Shown: positions 17,096-25,023 of the stretch, in pieces | Layout of the letters: each line of letters begins with the position of its first letter | How positions within the stretch are numbered: position 1 is the first letter of the stretch | Program-made: the position numbers and the translations under genes | Assembly: GCA_021325295.1 (NCBI GenBank) | Contig: JAJPHM010000015.1 | Location: forward strand, 1-53,626 | Reading direction: 5' to 3' | DNA from: Nitrososphaeraceae archaeon | GTDB taxonomy: Archaea > Thermoproteota > Nitrososphaeria > Nitrososphaerales > Nitrososphaeraceae | Length of the DNA stretch: 53,626 nucleotides | The notes under the pieces: model-generated | Seen by the model: only the letters and a program-made list of their open reading frames with translations | Database searches by the model: none | Told to the model about the DNA's origin: nothing

Positions 17096-18073
17096 CTACT
17101 GCAGCGTGCCGGCAACAAACGACTCTACAACCTGTACCCATGCTTCGCCTATATTTTTTCTATTATAGCCTCCGCCGCCAAGTGCAATTATCCTTCCATT
17201 GCAGTGTTTGTGCGCAAGCCTGTGTAGTGAATCTGCAGTATATCTGTGAGCCTGTGCAGTGTACTGCAGGTGCGTTATTGGATCACCGGCCAGCCCGTCT
17301 GCGCCGCACTGCAGTATGATAAATTCCGGCCTTGCCGCATCTATGAATTTTTCAACCCTGTCAAAGGCTGCCATGAAATCCTGATCAGTTGAGCCCGGCT
17401 CGAGTGGTATATTCAGTTTTGTGCCTTCTGCCTTGCCGGAGCCGGTTTCATATACAGAGCCAGTTCCAGGGTACAGGTATTCACCACTCTCATGTATATC
17501 CCCTATAAACAAAAGAGGGTCGCTTTCAAACTCGTAAAAGACTCCATCTCCATGGTGTGCATCGATGTCAATGTATGCAATCCTGCCTATCTGGTATTTT
17601 TTTCTGAGTACATAAATTGCAACGCCAATATCGTTAAAGACGCAAAAGCCGCCAGCTGTGTCCCTTCTTGCATGGTGAAGTCCACCTATTGGGTTGAACG
17701 CATGTTGAACCACTCTTCCCTGTTTGTCTTTGCCTGCCATGACCTGATCTACTGCCGCCAGCGTCGAGCCTACAACATAGCAAGAGGCTTCGAACACTCC
17801 CTTAAAGGCAGGAGTATCACCTCTATCGAGCATGACATTGCCATGGACAGAGGCCTTTTTCACAAATTCGACATACTCTTTTTCGTGAAACCCCAGTATG
17901 GTTTGCTCGTCTGCCAAAGCTGGCTCCTGTATCGCTACTTGGTCCGAGGTATCTAACTTTGCATCTTGAAAGCGCGACCAGAAGGCGTGAATCCTGTCCT
18001 GCCCAAGGGGATGTGATCCTCCAAACCCGTACCGGGCAAGCGCTTCGCCATAAAATACGGCTGTGCTGCACAT
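17096..18073 (-). CDS. Histone deacetylase family hydrolase (AcuC/class II-like)
   Basis: Zinc-dependent deacetylase of 325 residues. Motifs: GGLHHARRDTAGGFCVFND (His133, His134 as the general base pair), YIDIDAHHGDG (Asp171 and His173 as zinc ligands), QCGADGLAGDP (third ligand Asp near 259) and LGGGGYN. All catalytic residues are present. Candidate substrates are acetyl-lysine proteins (for example Alba or acetyl-CoA synthetase) or acetylpolyamines. Thaumarchaea of this group often encode histones, so a chromatin role is possible but not shown. The 5' end faces the divergent riboflavin cluster. The start is ATG 18073, before the first strand. Confidence 0.93.
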   Translation of the reverse strand: MCSTAVFYGEALARYGFGGSHPLGQDRIHAFWSRFQDAKLDTSDQVAIQEPALADEQTILGFHEKEYVEFVKKASVHGNVMLDRGDTPAFKGVFEASCYVVGSTLAAVDQVMAGKDKQGRVVQHAFNPIGGLHHARRDTAGGFCVFNDIGVAIYVLRKKYQIGRIAYIDIDAHHGDGVFYEFESDPLLFIGDIHESGEYLYPGTGSVYETGSGKAEGTKLNIPLEPGSTDQDFMAAFDRVEKFIDAARPEFIILQCGADGLAGDPITHLQYTAQAHRYTADSLHRLAHKHCNGRIIALGGGGYNRKNIGEAWVQVVESFVAGTLQ

Positions 18074-18225
18074 TGGCAGAATTAGTATATACAGAATTAA
18101 AAATAAAAGTTAAGTGACAACGAATTGCAGGTTAAACTCAAAAATTAAATTCAACTATCGAGTTACCTTTTTTATTGCCCGGCCCTGCTCTAATCAGTTA
18201 GTTAGGCAGGCAAGCAATCAATTCA

Positions 18226-18846
18226 ATGTTCACAGGCATAGTTGAAGGTGTGGCCAAGGTAGAATCAGTCTCCAAGCTTCTTACCAAGAAAGGAAAAGGT
18301 AAGGGAAAGGCAGCAGACACCAAGCTTGTAATTCATTTGGGAAAGCTTGGCAGAGGCCTCAAGGTGGGCGACAGCGTAAGCGTAAATGGCGCATGCCTGA
18401 CAGTCACAAAGCTCTCCAGAGGAAAAGCAGAGTTTGAGATGGTCGGAGAAACGACAAAAAGGACAAACCTCGGTCTTGCCAGACAGGGAGATAAAGTGAA
18501 TATAGAAAGAAGCCTCAGGCTTGGAGAAAGGCTTGAAGGGCATTTTGTTCTGGGGCATGTCGATGGAACAGGCATGATTGAGAAGATAACCAGGACAGCA
18601 ACAGAGACTAAAATCTGGATCAGAATTGAAAACAAAGACCTTCTGAAGTCTATTGTCCCAAAAGGCTCCATAACGGTGGATGGAATAAGCCTGACAGTAG
18701 TAGATATCGAAGGGGACAGAATCTCAGTATCTATAATACCGCATACTCTAAAAGTGACTACCCTTGGCCTAAAGTCAGAGGGCGATAAAGTGAATATAGA
18801 GACAGACATTCTGGCCAAATACATACTGAGCCTACCAAAAAAGTAG
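18226..18846 (+). CDS. ribE: Riboflavin synthase, bacterial trimeric type
   Basis: Dismutates two 6,7-dimethyl-8-ribityllumazine molecules to riboflavin. The 206-residue protein is the tandem-barrel type: MFTGIVEGVAKV opens barrel 1 and GHFVLGHVDGTGMI opens barrel 2, with VNGACLTV and VDGISLTVVD as the paired substrate loops. Many archaea use an unrelated, lumazine-synthase-like riboflavin synthase, so the bacterial form is notable. A short Lys/Gly-rich insertion (KGKGKGKAADTK, about residues 25-36) is unusual. It is the first gene of the riboflavin cluster. Confidence 0.95.
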   Translation: MFTGIVEGVAKVESVSKLLTKKGKGKGKAADTKLVIHLGKLGRGLKVGDSVSVNGACLTVTKLSRGKAEFEMVGETTKRTNLGLARQGDKVNIERSLRLGERLEGHFVLGHVDGTGMIEKITRTATETKIWIRIENKDLLKSIVPKGSITVDGISLTVVDIEGDRISVSIIPHTLKVTTLGLKSEGDKVNIETDILAKYILSLPKK

Positions 18847-18869
18847 TTACAACCATAATTTTAGTAATC

Positions 18870-18900
18870 TTTATAATAACTTTATCTTGCAGGTAAGCTG
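18870..18900 (+). promoter_or_regulatory. TATA promoter for ribB, leaderless start
   Basis: tttataataac (18870-18880) lies about 25 bp before the GTG start of ribB at 18900, the spacing of an archaeal TATA box to a leaderless start. ribB and the genes after it can therefore be transcribed independently of riboflavin synthase. Confidence 0.6.
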
Positions 18901-19583
18901 TGTCTTCTCTTGCAGAGGCAATAGCTGCCCTAGAGTCTGGCAGGTTTGTGATGGTACACGACAGCTCTAGCAGGGAGAATGAGATTGACATGGTAGTTGC
19001 TGCGGAGCGCATAACGCCCCAGCATATAGCGACCATGAGGACAGAGGCTGGTGGGCTGATATGCCTTGCAGTGGCAAATGAAATAGCGGCAAAGCTGGGG
19101 CTTCCATATATGCATGATATGATGAGGTCACTTGGCCGAGAAAACCCGGCGTTTTTGAAACTGGTTGAAGGCAGGGCAGCATACGGCGACATGCCATCTT
19201 TTTCGATTTCTCTTAACCACAGAGAGACCTTTACAGGCATAACTGACTGGGACAGGGCGCTGACAATTTCAAAGATGGCTGCAGTATGCAGAAATATTCA
19301 CTCGGGCGGAGTACAGGACTTTGAGAGAAATTTCAGATCCCCGGGGCATGTCCCCATCCTGATAGCATCAAAGGGCCTGCTGAGTGAGAGGCTAGGCCAC
19401 ACAGAGCTGTGCATACACCTTGCCAAGCTTGCAAACATAGTACCGGCTGTGGCCATCTGCGAGATGATGGACTCTACAACATACCGGGCTCTTTCAATAG
19501 ATAAGGCATTAGAATATTCGCGCAAGGCAGGCATCCCCATGGTCGAAGCAAGCCAGCTGAAGGCAAGCAGCAGGACGGCCTGA
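18900..19583 (+). CDS. ribB: 3,4-dihydroxy-2-butanone 4-phosphate synthase
   Basis: Converts ribulose 5-phosphate to the four-carbon unit of riboflavin, plus formate. The 227-residue protein has the acidic loop HDSSSRENEIDMV (about 20-32), RTEAGGLICLAV, the 4-carbon loop YGDMPSFSISLNHRETFTGI and C-terminal GHTELCIHLAKLA, which carries the metal-binding His. The GTG start (MSSLAEAIAAL) fits the promoter position. No fused GTP cyclohydrolase II domain follows, which agrees with use of the archaeal cyclohydrolase III two genes downstream. RibH starts 15 bp after the stop codon. Confidence 0.95.
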   Translation: MSSLAEAIAALESGRFVMVHDSSSRENEIDMVVAAERITPQHIATMRTEAGGLICLAVANEIAAKLGLPYMHDMMRSLGRENPAFLKLVEGRAAYGDMPSFSISLNHRETFTGITDWDRALTISKMAAVCRNIHSGGVQDFERNFRSPGHVPILIASKGLLSERLGHTELCIHLAKLANIVPAVAICEMMDSTTYRALSIDKALEYSRKAGIPMVEASQLKASSRTA

Positions 19584-19598
19584 GGGAGAGGAGCGAGT

Positions 19599-20081
19599 AT
19601 GAGCATCCTTCTGGCAATAGTGATCTCCGAGTTTAACAGAGAGATTACCTTTCAGATGCTTGACAGGGCAAAAGAGCAGGCTGGCAGGATAGGGGCCAAG
19701 CTTCTCTACATATGTTATGTCCCCGGCGTTTTTGACATGCCTCTGATGGTGGAAGAGATTTTAAAGAAAAGGGATGTTGACGCCGTAGTTACTCTAGGTG
19801 CCGTTATAAAGGGAGACACAAGGCATGACGATATTGTGGCAGAAAACTCTGCCAGGCTGCTTGCGGACCTTTCGCTCAAATATTCCAAGCCTGTTGCACT
19901 GGGAATAACAGGTCCGGGGATGACGATAGACCAGGCAAGGGAGCGGGTGGATCTTGTACCTGTGCGCGCGGTAAATGCTGCCGTCAAGATGGCCGAAAGG
20001 ATGGCAAAGCTCAAACAGCACAGGGGCATGACTCGGATGGGTGCAGAAAAAGGGCTTGGAGGTGTTCTTGTACTAGATTGA
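19599..20081 (+). CDS. ribH: 6,7-dimethyl-8-ribityllumazine synthase
   Basis: Condenses 5-amino-6-ribitylaminouracil with the four-carbon phosphate from RibB. The 160-residue protein shows ISEFNREIT at the N-terminus (ribityl binding), CYVPGVFDMPLMVEEIL, LGAVIKGDTRHDDIVAE (catalytic His in RHDD) and GITGPGMTIDQARER. The length and order of motifs are normal. It overlaps the start of the next gene by four bases (TTGA), indicating translational coupling. Confidence 0.95.
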   Translation: MSILLAIVISEFNREITFQMLDRAKEQAGRIGAKLLYICYVPGVFDMPLMVEEILKKRDVDAVVTLGAVIKGDTRHDDIVAENSARLLADLSLKYSKPVALGITGPGMTIDQARERVDLVPVRAVNAAVKMAERMAKLKQHRGMTRMGAEKGLGGVLVLD

Positions 20082-20842
20082 TACAGCTGACCATTATCAG
20101 GATAGAAGGGTACGGGCCTTGGACCCTTACTCTTGGCAGCGACAGGGAGGGGCAGCTGCAGATGCTCCAGTCAAGGGTATACCACGACTTGCAAAAGATC
20201 TTTTCAGATCTGGACTGCATAGTATTTTCAAACAGATTCGACGAGTATTTTGCAGTAACAAATGGTCTTTCAGTTGAAAGTCACAAGGCGGCATTGAACA
20301 AGCTGGCGGACCTGTACAACGACCTGAAGCTATCGATGACAATAGGCAGGGGCAGGACGGCGTATGAGGCAAACCTGGATGCATATAGCGCGAGGAAGAA
20401 AGGACATGATAGTGGCGCCTTGTTATTATCGTTCAATTCCAGAAAGGTTGCTGACGACAATGACGAGGACAGAGTCCAGATAATGCATATCGATGTTGAC
20501 AGCTCTACAAAGCTAAGCTCAAGGCTCTCCCCATACGAAATTACGTCACTTGTGGCAAAGATTTACGCCGGGCTTTCAGAATCCTTCCTTGCCAGAGATT
20601 CGCTGACGTTTTTCCTTGGAGGTGATAACTTTATGGTAATTTCCAATGGAGTTACTAAAGATGATGCCCGCATGGTAATAGGCAAAATAGAGGCTGCACA
20701 TGGAATCAAGCTAAACTGCGGAATTGGCACAGGCAGGACTGGCAGAAAAGCTGCGGCGGCAGCTACAGAAGCTCTTGACACAATAAGGCATTTGCGAAAC
20801 AAAGGCAACATCCAGTCAATCTATGAAGTGCGATGTCTCTGA
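20078..20842 (+). CDS. arfA: Archaeal GTP cyclohydrolase III
   Basis: Opens the imidazole ring of GTP to the formamido-pyrimidine nucleotide, the first step of archaeal riboflavin (and F420 chromophore) synthesis. The 254-residue protein starts MIQLTIIRIEGYGPWTLTLG and is made of two ferredoxin-like halves; the second contains MHIDVDSSTKL and FFLGGDNFMVIS, which resemble a nucleotide-cyclase-like metal site, and GIGTGRTGRKAA. The start is TTG, overlapping the ribH stop. The next gene overlaps its end by 10 bp, so ribH, arfA and the amidohydrolase form one tight unit. Confidence 0.93.
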   Translation: MIQLTIIRIEGYGPWTLTLGSDREGQLQMLQSRVYHDLQKIFSDLDCIVFSNRFDEYFAVTNGLSVESHKAALNKLADLYNDLKLSMTIGRGRTAYEANLDAYSARKKGHDSGALLLSFNSRKVADDNDEDRVQIMHIDVDSSTKLSSRLSPYEITSLVAKIYAGLSESFLARDSLTFFLGGDNFMVISNGVTKDDARMVIGKIEAAHGIKLNCGIGTGRTGRKAAAAATEALDTIRHLRNKGNIQSIYEVRCL

Positions 20843-22080
20843 CAGTTGTAGCCAATGCAAGCCTTCTGCTTGGAAGGAGCCTTTCCTTTGTCGACAAAGG
20901 ATTTATCGAGATTGAAGGCGGAATCATAAAAAGTGCAGGACGTGGAGAGTACAAAGCCCGATCGGATTGCCGCATAATCGATGCAAAGAGCCTTTTGGTG
21001 CTTCCGGGGTTTATCAACGCCCACACACACATTGCAGACTCGATAGGAAAGGATATCGGAATCGATTCCGGCCTAGACGCGCGTGTTCATCCGGTCTTTG
21101 GAGCCAAAAAGAAAATTCTAAACAAAAGCAGGCCAGAGCACCTGAAAGCATTCATCAGAAGCTCCGCCATTTCCATGATGAGCAAGGGAATAGTGGCCTT
21201 TGCAGACTTTAGGGAAGGCGGATTGCAGGGGCTTGAGCTTTTGCAGGACGCAATTTCAGGATTGCCGGTCAAGTGCATAAAGCTTGGCAGAATAGATATC
21301 TACTTTAAACCCGGGACTGCAGACAGGCTGTCTACAGAGTCACTGCGCCAGGCAAGAAGCGTATTTGAAGCGGGAGACGGCCTTGGCATCAGCGGGGCAA
21401 ATGAAAATACAGATGGTTCGCTTGAGCAGTATGCCAGTCTCCGCAGAAGATTGAGGTTGGGGTTGAGAGGCATACAGCCTAGAAACAGCAAGAAAAAGCT
21501 GATTGCCATTCATGCTGCAGAGTCTGCAGATACTATGAGCCGCTCAAAATTCAGCACAGGAAGAACCGAGGTTGAAAGAATTATGGATCACCTGAAACCT
21601 GACTTTATTGTACACATGACAAACGCCAGCGACCATGACATATCGCTTGTAGCAGAGAGCGGAACCGGCGTGGTGATCTGCCCCAGGGCCAACGGCGCAC
21701 TCGGAGCAGGTCTGCCTAGAGTAGCCAAGATGCTGAAGAGCGGCTGTCTTCTGGCGATAGGGACAGACAATGTAATGCTAAATTCGCCTGATATTTTCAG
21801 GGAGCTTGACTATTTATGGAAAGCCTGCAGGGCAGTAGAAGGAGTGCTTGTCGATCCAAAGGAGCTACTGAAAATGGCAACAGTCAATGCCGCCGAGATA
21901 TTGGGATTGAATTCAGGCTGCATAGAGGCCGGAAGGGCAGCTGACCTGATGTTTGTCGACAAAAACCATATCGACCTGTCTCCTGTTCACAACCCATATG
22001 CATCTCTGGTCCACAGAGCCAGCCAGAGCTCGATCAGGGCCCTTATGATAGACGGCAGGTTTGCAGGAGAAATTGATTAA
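20833..22080 (+). CDS. Deaminase-type amidohydrolase in the riboflavin operon
   Basis: 415-residue amidohydrolase-superfamily enzyme. Metal and catalytic residues are complete: His64 and His66 (NAHTHIADS), His227 and Glu230 (IHAAES, the HxxE signature), His261 (VHMTNASDHD) and Asp312 (GTDNVM). HxxE together with a single-metal pattern and no strand-4 carboxylated Lys is the signature of the deaminase branch (cytosine and guanine deaminase, AtzA/TrzN). It overlaps arfA by 10 bp. In the archaeal route the reduced pyrimidine must lose its 2-amino group, a guanine-deaminase-like reaction for which, to my knowledge, no archaeal enzyme is assigned. I infer this protein as a candidate. ArfB-type formamide hydrolysis is the alternative. 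Confidence 0.8.
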   Translation: MSLTVVANASLLLGRSLSFVDKGFIEIEGGIIKSAGRGEYKARSDCRIIDAKSLLVLPGFINAHTHIADSIGKDIGIDSGLDARVHPVFGAKKKILNKSRPEHLKAFIRSSAISMMSKGIVAFADFREGGLQGLELLQDAISGLPVKCIKLGRIDIYFKPGTADRLSTESLRQARSVFEAGDGLGISGANENTDGSLEQYASLRRRLRLGLRGIQPRNSKKKLIAIHAAESADTMSRSKFSTGRTEVERIMDHLKPDFIVHMTNASDHDISLVAESGTGVVICPRANGALGAGLPRVAKMLKSGCLLAIGTDNVMLNSPDIFRELDYLWKACRAVEGVLVDPKELLKMATVNAAEILGLNSGCIEAGRAADLMFVDKNHIDLSPVHNPYASLVHRASQSSIRALMIDGRFAGEID

Positions 22081-22118
22081 TTATTTGAGAATATCGCTTC
22101 CAACAAGCGTCTAATGCA
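22073..22118 (+). repeat. Left end repeat of cassette 1 (L1)
   Basis: 46-bp sequence matching 38246-38291 at 44 of 46 positions by hand alignment. It starts ttgattaatta, contains the small inverted repeat gcttccaacaagc and ends ctaatgca. Its first eight bases include the TAA stop of the amidohydrolase gene, so the cassette sits flush against that gene. Confidence 0.85.
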
Positions 22119-22335
22119 CCAAAAGCGTTGCATATGTTGTTGCATAGGTGCTGAGCTGCAGATTAGCCCTGAAAATACATATTTACTAAACTTTTACTTC
22201 AGCAATCATCAAGCAATACTAACAATTTTTCCGACTTTATTATTGAGGAGCGTTACTACAGAAATCCTCTGTCTTATACAAGGTATAATAAGACTTAATA
22301 CCAACAGAATCAATAGATATCTGGAGAAGAATAAG

Positions 22336-22491
22336 ATGGCCTTAAAGGAAGTCCCCCCATTAACTAAGGAACAATACAAATTCGTAGTTGACACTCTCCA
22401 GAAAGAGGAGAAGAATCCAAGTAAGGCACGTATTTCCAGAATCAAGGCTGCAAGAATCCGAGCAGCTAATATGAAAGTGGTTTACCACTAA
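22336..22491 (+). CDS. Putative antitoxin of a GNAT toxin, 51 aa
   Basis: Small, strongly basic ORF starting ATG 22336 (MALKEVPPLTKEQYKF) with a C-terminal helix rich in Arg, Lys and Ala (KARISRIKAARIRAANMK). Its stop lies 6 bp before the acetyltransferase start, the usual gene order of GNAT-type toxin-antitoxin pairs. I do not recognise a DNA-binding family, so the antitoxin role is inferred from context only. The open frame extends 74 codons upstream, but that part is not protein-like (CICCCIG). Confidence 0.55.
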   Translation: MALKEVPPLTKEQYKFVVDTLQKEEKNPSKARISRIKAARIRAANMKVVYH

Positions 22492-22497
22492 CCTTTA

Positions 22498-23007
22498 TTG
22501 GGTAAACGACTTAGTCCAGATGATTTTGAACCACACTCATATACAACCCAATTTAATCTGGATGATTTTAAATGTCAAGATAAGGCATTTGAAAAATATC
22601 TGAAGAAGGAGGCTCAAGTAGATCATAACACGAACATTGGTCGGGTCTTCTTGATGGTGGAAAAGAAGACGAAAATAGTGGTTGGATTTGTTACACTTGC
22701 AATGGGTCATCTTCCAAAGAAAGAAGGTGTTGATGGTAAGCCTAGTACCAGATACGCAACAATTCCGGGCCTATTGCTAGGACAACTTGCTGCACATAAA
22801 GAGTATAAGGGAATGGGAACACTACTTCTGGATTTTGTGATAAACCATACATTAGAATTGTCTCAAAAAGTAGGATGTCGTATAATCTATGTCCATTCCG
22901 TAAAAGGAAAGGAATGGTGGTATGAAAAGAATGGCTTCACTCTGGTCAAGGATAGTGAACGCACGTTCTTCATGGATCTGTTCCTAGACGAACCTGAAAA
23001 GTATTAG
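22498..23007 (+). CDS. GNAT acetyltransferase, TacT/AtaT-like toxin candidate
   Basis: 169 residues with the GNAT order: KIVVGFVTLAMG, then IPGLLLGQLAAHKEYKGMGT (acetyl-CoA loop, here K-G-M-G), LVDF-type helix, and the terminal IIYVHSVKGKEWWYEKNGF. The opening FKCQDKAFEKYLKKEA and the WWYEKNGF end match GNAT toxins that acetylate the aminoacyl group of charged tRNA and stop translation. The start is TTG, 6 bp after the small basic ORF. The pair is the only cargo between repeats L1 and R1. The toxin role is inferred; the enzyme fold is well supported. Confidence 0.8.
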   Translation: MGKRLSPDDFEPHSYTTQFNLDDFKCQDKAFEKYLKKEAQVDHNTNIGRVFLMVEKKTKIVVGFVTLAMGHLPKKEGVDGKPSTRYATIPGLLLGQLAAHKEYKGMGTLLLDFVINHTLELSQKVGCRIIYVHSVKGKEWWYEKNGFTLVKDSERTFFMDLFLDEPEKY

Positions 23008-23057
23008 GCATATCCTCTCACAGCAGGGGGCTCATCAGAATTCAATGACTAACTGTT

Positions 23058-23128
23058 TGTTGCATATAATATTACTCCTAGTCCGACCGCATCTTGTTGT
23101 GCAACAAAATCGAAAGATAATTAATTGA
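23058..23128 (+). repeat. Right end repeat of cassette 1 (R1)
   Basis: 71-bp sequence matching 39471-39541 at 69 of 71 positions by hand alignment. It contains the inverted repeat ttgttgtgcaacaa and ends in agataattaattga, which resembles the start of the left repeat. The reductase gene of the riboflavin pathway starts 34 bp after it. Confidence 0.85.
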
Positions 23129-23162
23129 TTAACTGACTTGCTAGTGAGATAGAGAGAGAAGA

Positions 23163-23825
23163 GTGAATGCAACAATGCAGGTAACAATCAATGCCGCAAT
23201 GACAATAGACGGCAAGATTGCCACCAGAAAGGGCGATTCTGCAATTTCTTCCAAAGACGATCTGGCAAGGGTGCACAGGCTGCGCTCTGCAGCCGATGCG
23301 GTGGTTGTCGGAATTTCTACTGTGATTGCAGACAACCCAAAACTTACCGTAAGACTGGTCAAGGGAAAGAACCCGGCAAGGGTAATAGTCGATAGCAATG
23401 CAAGGATACCACTTAATTCCCAGATTCTGCTTTCAGCGTCAAAGGTCAGAACGATAATAGCGGTTACAAAGGGCGCGCCAAAAGAAAAAATTTTGAAGAT
23501 AAAGGACATGGGTGCTGTTGTAGTTGTCGCTGGAGCCAAGGGAAGCGTAGATGTGAACAAGATGTTTTTGGCTCTTGAAGAAATGGGCATAAGAAAAGTC
23601 CTAGTAGAGGGAGGAGGCGAGCTGAACTGGTCGATCCTGCAGACAGGCATCATAGACGACCTGATAGTTACAATAGCGCCCATAATAGCAGGGGGAAGGT
23701 CAGCAACCACACTTGTGGAAGGCGAAGGATTTGCAAAAATATCAGATAGCATAAAGTTCAAGCTAATCAGGGTTTTGAGAAAAAGAAGCGGAGAGGTTGT
23801 CTTGCATTACAAGCCGGTCCGCTGA
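23163..23825 (+). CDS. arfC: RibD-type pyrimidine nucleotide reductase (ArfC-like)
   Basis: NADPH-dependent reductase that converts the ribosyl side chain to ribityl in the archaeal riboflavin route. The 220-residue protein starts (GTG 23163 or ATG 23175) just before INAAMTIDGKIATRKGD. It then shows VHRLRSAADAVVVGISTVIADNP, the nucleotide-binding VLVEGGGELNWSIL and APIIAGG. There is no deaminase domain, unlike bacterial RibD, so the pathway needs a separate deaminase. Its position directly behind cassette 1 shows the cassette separates it from the rest of the riboflavin operon. Confidence 0.9.
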   Translation: MNATMQVTINAAMTIDGKIATRKGDSAISSKDDLARVHRLRSAADAVVVGISTVIADNPKLTVRLVKGKNPARVIVDSNARIPLNSQILLSASKVRTIIAVTKGAPKEKILKIKDMGAVVVVAGAKGSVDVNKMFLALEEMGIRKVLVEGGGELNWSILQTGIIDDLIVTIAPIIAGGRSATTLVEGEGFAKISDSIKFKLIRVLRKRSGEVVLHYKPVR

Positions 23826-23881
23826 TTGACTTGTTAATTTTTGCAGCCTGCTGCTCTGCCGTCTGCTTGGCTTGTTTTCAT

Positions 23882-24400
23882 TTATTTTCTGCTAGAGATA
23901 TCAGCCGAGATATGCTCTATCTTGTAGCGTAGCGCTTCCTTCACTTTCGTGTTGTCAACCATATTCAGTGGGCCTTTGCAGTTGGGACATTTGAAAAATA
24001 ATTCTACAGCAGAGTCAAATTTGACCCTCGGGCAGTCCCTGTTGCCGCAATGGTAAAATTCGGCGGATTCTTCGTATTCGAGGCGCTTGTTGAGCCTGTC
24101 AAGTATCTTTTTCTTCTGGTTCTCAATGAAATTGTCTACTTGGTCCTGCTTTGCCCTCCATCGGTACACAAACCAGCCCTTTTTCTCGTCCTTGACCCTG
24201 ATACCACTTATCAGAGCCTTGCCAAACATGTCATAAAGCACTTTGCGGACAATGTTTATTCTCAGACCAGTTGCGCTCGCAATCTCCTCGTCTGTAACAT
24301 CTTCAGTATTCAAAAGAGCCCGGGCTACCTTGACGTATTCCTCGCCGCCGATCAAGCCTGCAATCTTTACAAAAGAGTCCTCGTATTCTACTGAGCGCAT
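23882..24400 (-). CDS. tfe: Transcription factor E, alpha subunit
   Basis: Helps open promoters together with TBP, TFB and RNA polymerase. The 172-residue protein has an N-terminal winged helix (VARALLNTEDVTDEEIASAT through INIVRKVLYDMFGKALISG), a charged linker helix and a C-terminal zinc ribbon with four cysteines (YHCGNRDCPRV and FFKCPNCKGPL). Motif order and size match archaeal TFE. It is transcribed alone; the left 74-bp inverted repeat lies 107 bp upstream of its start. Confidence 0.95.
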   Translation of the reverse strand: MRSVEYEDSFVKIAGLIGGEEYVKVARALLNTEDVTDEEIASATGLRINIVRKVLYDMFGKALISGIRVKDEKKGWFVYRWRAKQDQVDNFIENQKKKILDRLNKRLEYEESAEFYHCGNRDCPRVKFDSAVELFFKCPNCKGPLNMVDNTKVKEALRYKIEHISADISSRK

Positions 24401-24506
24401 TGTGTGTATAACCTGAAATCTAGGTCATTTTTTGGATATATATTTACCGCATGAAAGCAGAGACGAAGTAACTATTAGCTACTTGCAGCTCCATATACAT
24501 CCAAGG

Positions 24507-24580
24507 GTATAGACAAGGAGGCACCTTTGTCACCGTCACTATCGTATTGACGATAGTATGCACTAAAGCTTAAAGCTAGA
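24507..24580. repeat. Left 74-bp inverted repeat (IR-L)
   Basis: Matches the reverse complement of 26781-26854 at 73 of 74 positions by hand alignment. It contains an internal perfect hairpin, actatcgt-attg-acgatagt (24538-24557). The two copies face each other around the exported-protein pair at 24.9-26.5 kb. The similarity ends abruptly on both sides. Confidence 0.9.
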
Positions 24581-24870
24581 TTCCATTGTACCAATATAAT
24601 TTCAGTGTTTTGTCAGTGGCTTGGTAAATAATCAGACAAGCAATATGACAAGATATCCTCCGCAAGGACTCAATGGCAGGCGTATAAATACCCATTCTGA
24701 AATGAACGCGCGTATGTTAACCCACATGCCGTGGTCAAAGCGAGCTGAATATCCTGTTCAGTAACGTGAAAATACTGCTCGGTCTGAAAAATAATTAATA
24801 AAGGTTTTGCAACGAATCTGCTGAAATCCACTCCACAAATTTTTAAAATATTCATTTTCATGTGGTAACA
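24581..24870. other. Intergenic sequence inside the inverted repeats
   Basis: 290 bp with no convincing ORF above 40 codons. It ends with a TATA-like ttttaaaata at 24841-24850, about 25 bp before ATG 24871, giving a probable leaderless start for the small ORF that opens the exported-protein operon. Confidence 0.45.
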
Positions 24871-25011
24871 ATGGTGAAGATAAAGTTCGGCACCATAAGT
24901 GTTCCTACGAGCCACTTTTTGTTGCTGTTGTCTACTGACAGCACTGGTTCTAGGAAATCTAAACAAACTGCAATAGCACAGAAATCAATTAGCACAGGAA
25001 GCAGGCCATAA
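24871..25011 (+). CDS. Small ORF of 46 aa opening the exported-protein operon
   Basis: ORF from ATG 24871 (MVKIKFGTISVPTSHF) with a hydrophobic patch (FLLLLST) and a Ser/Lys-rich tail. Its ATG is at leaderless distance from a TATA element. Its stop lies just before a strong Shine-Dalgarno sequence (aaggagg, 25011-25017) of the next gene. It may be a leader peptide or a small exported protein. No family recognised. Confidence 0.35.
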   Translation: MVKIKFGTISVPTSHFLLLLSTDSTGSRKSKQTAIAQKSISTGSRP

Positions 25012-25023
25012 AGGAGGATTAAG

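Noticed and set aside
24507-24580. 74-bp repeat as a plain promoter of tfe
   Set aside because: Its second copy lies behind the 3' end of the response-regulator gene, where a promoter role makes no sense; a promoter would not explain the inverted pair.
24670-24966. 98-codon reverse ORF inside the inverted repeats
   Set aside because: Composition is not protein-like and it runs against the leaderless promoter and small ORF on the other strand.
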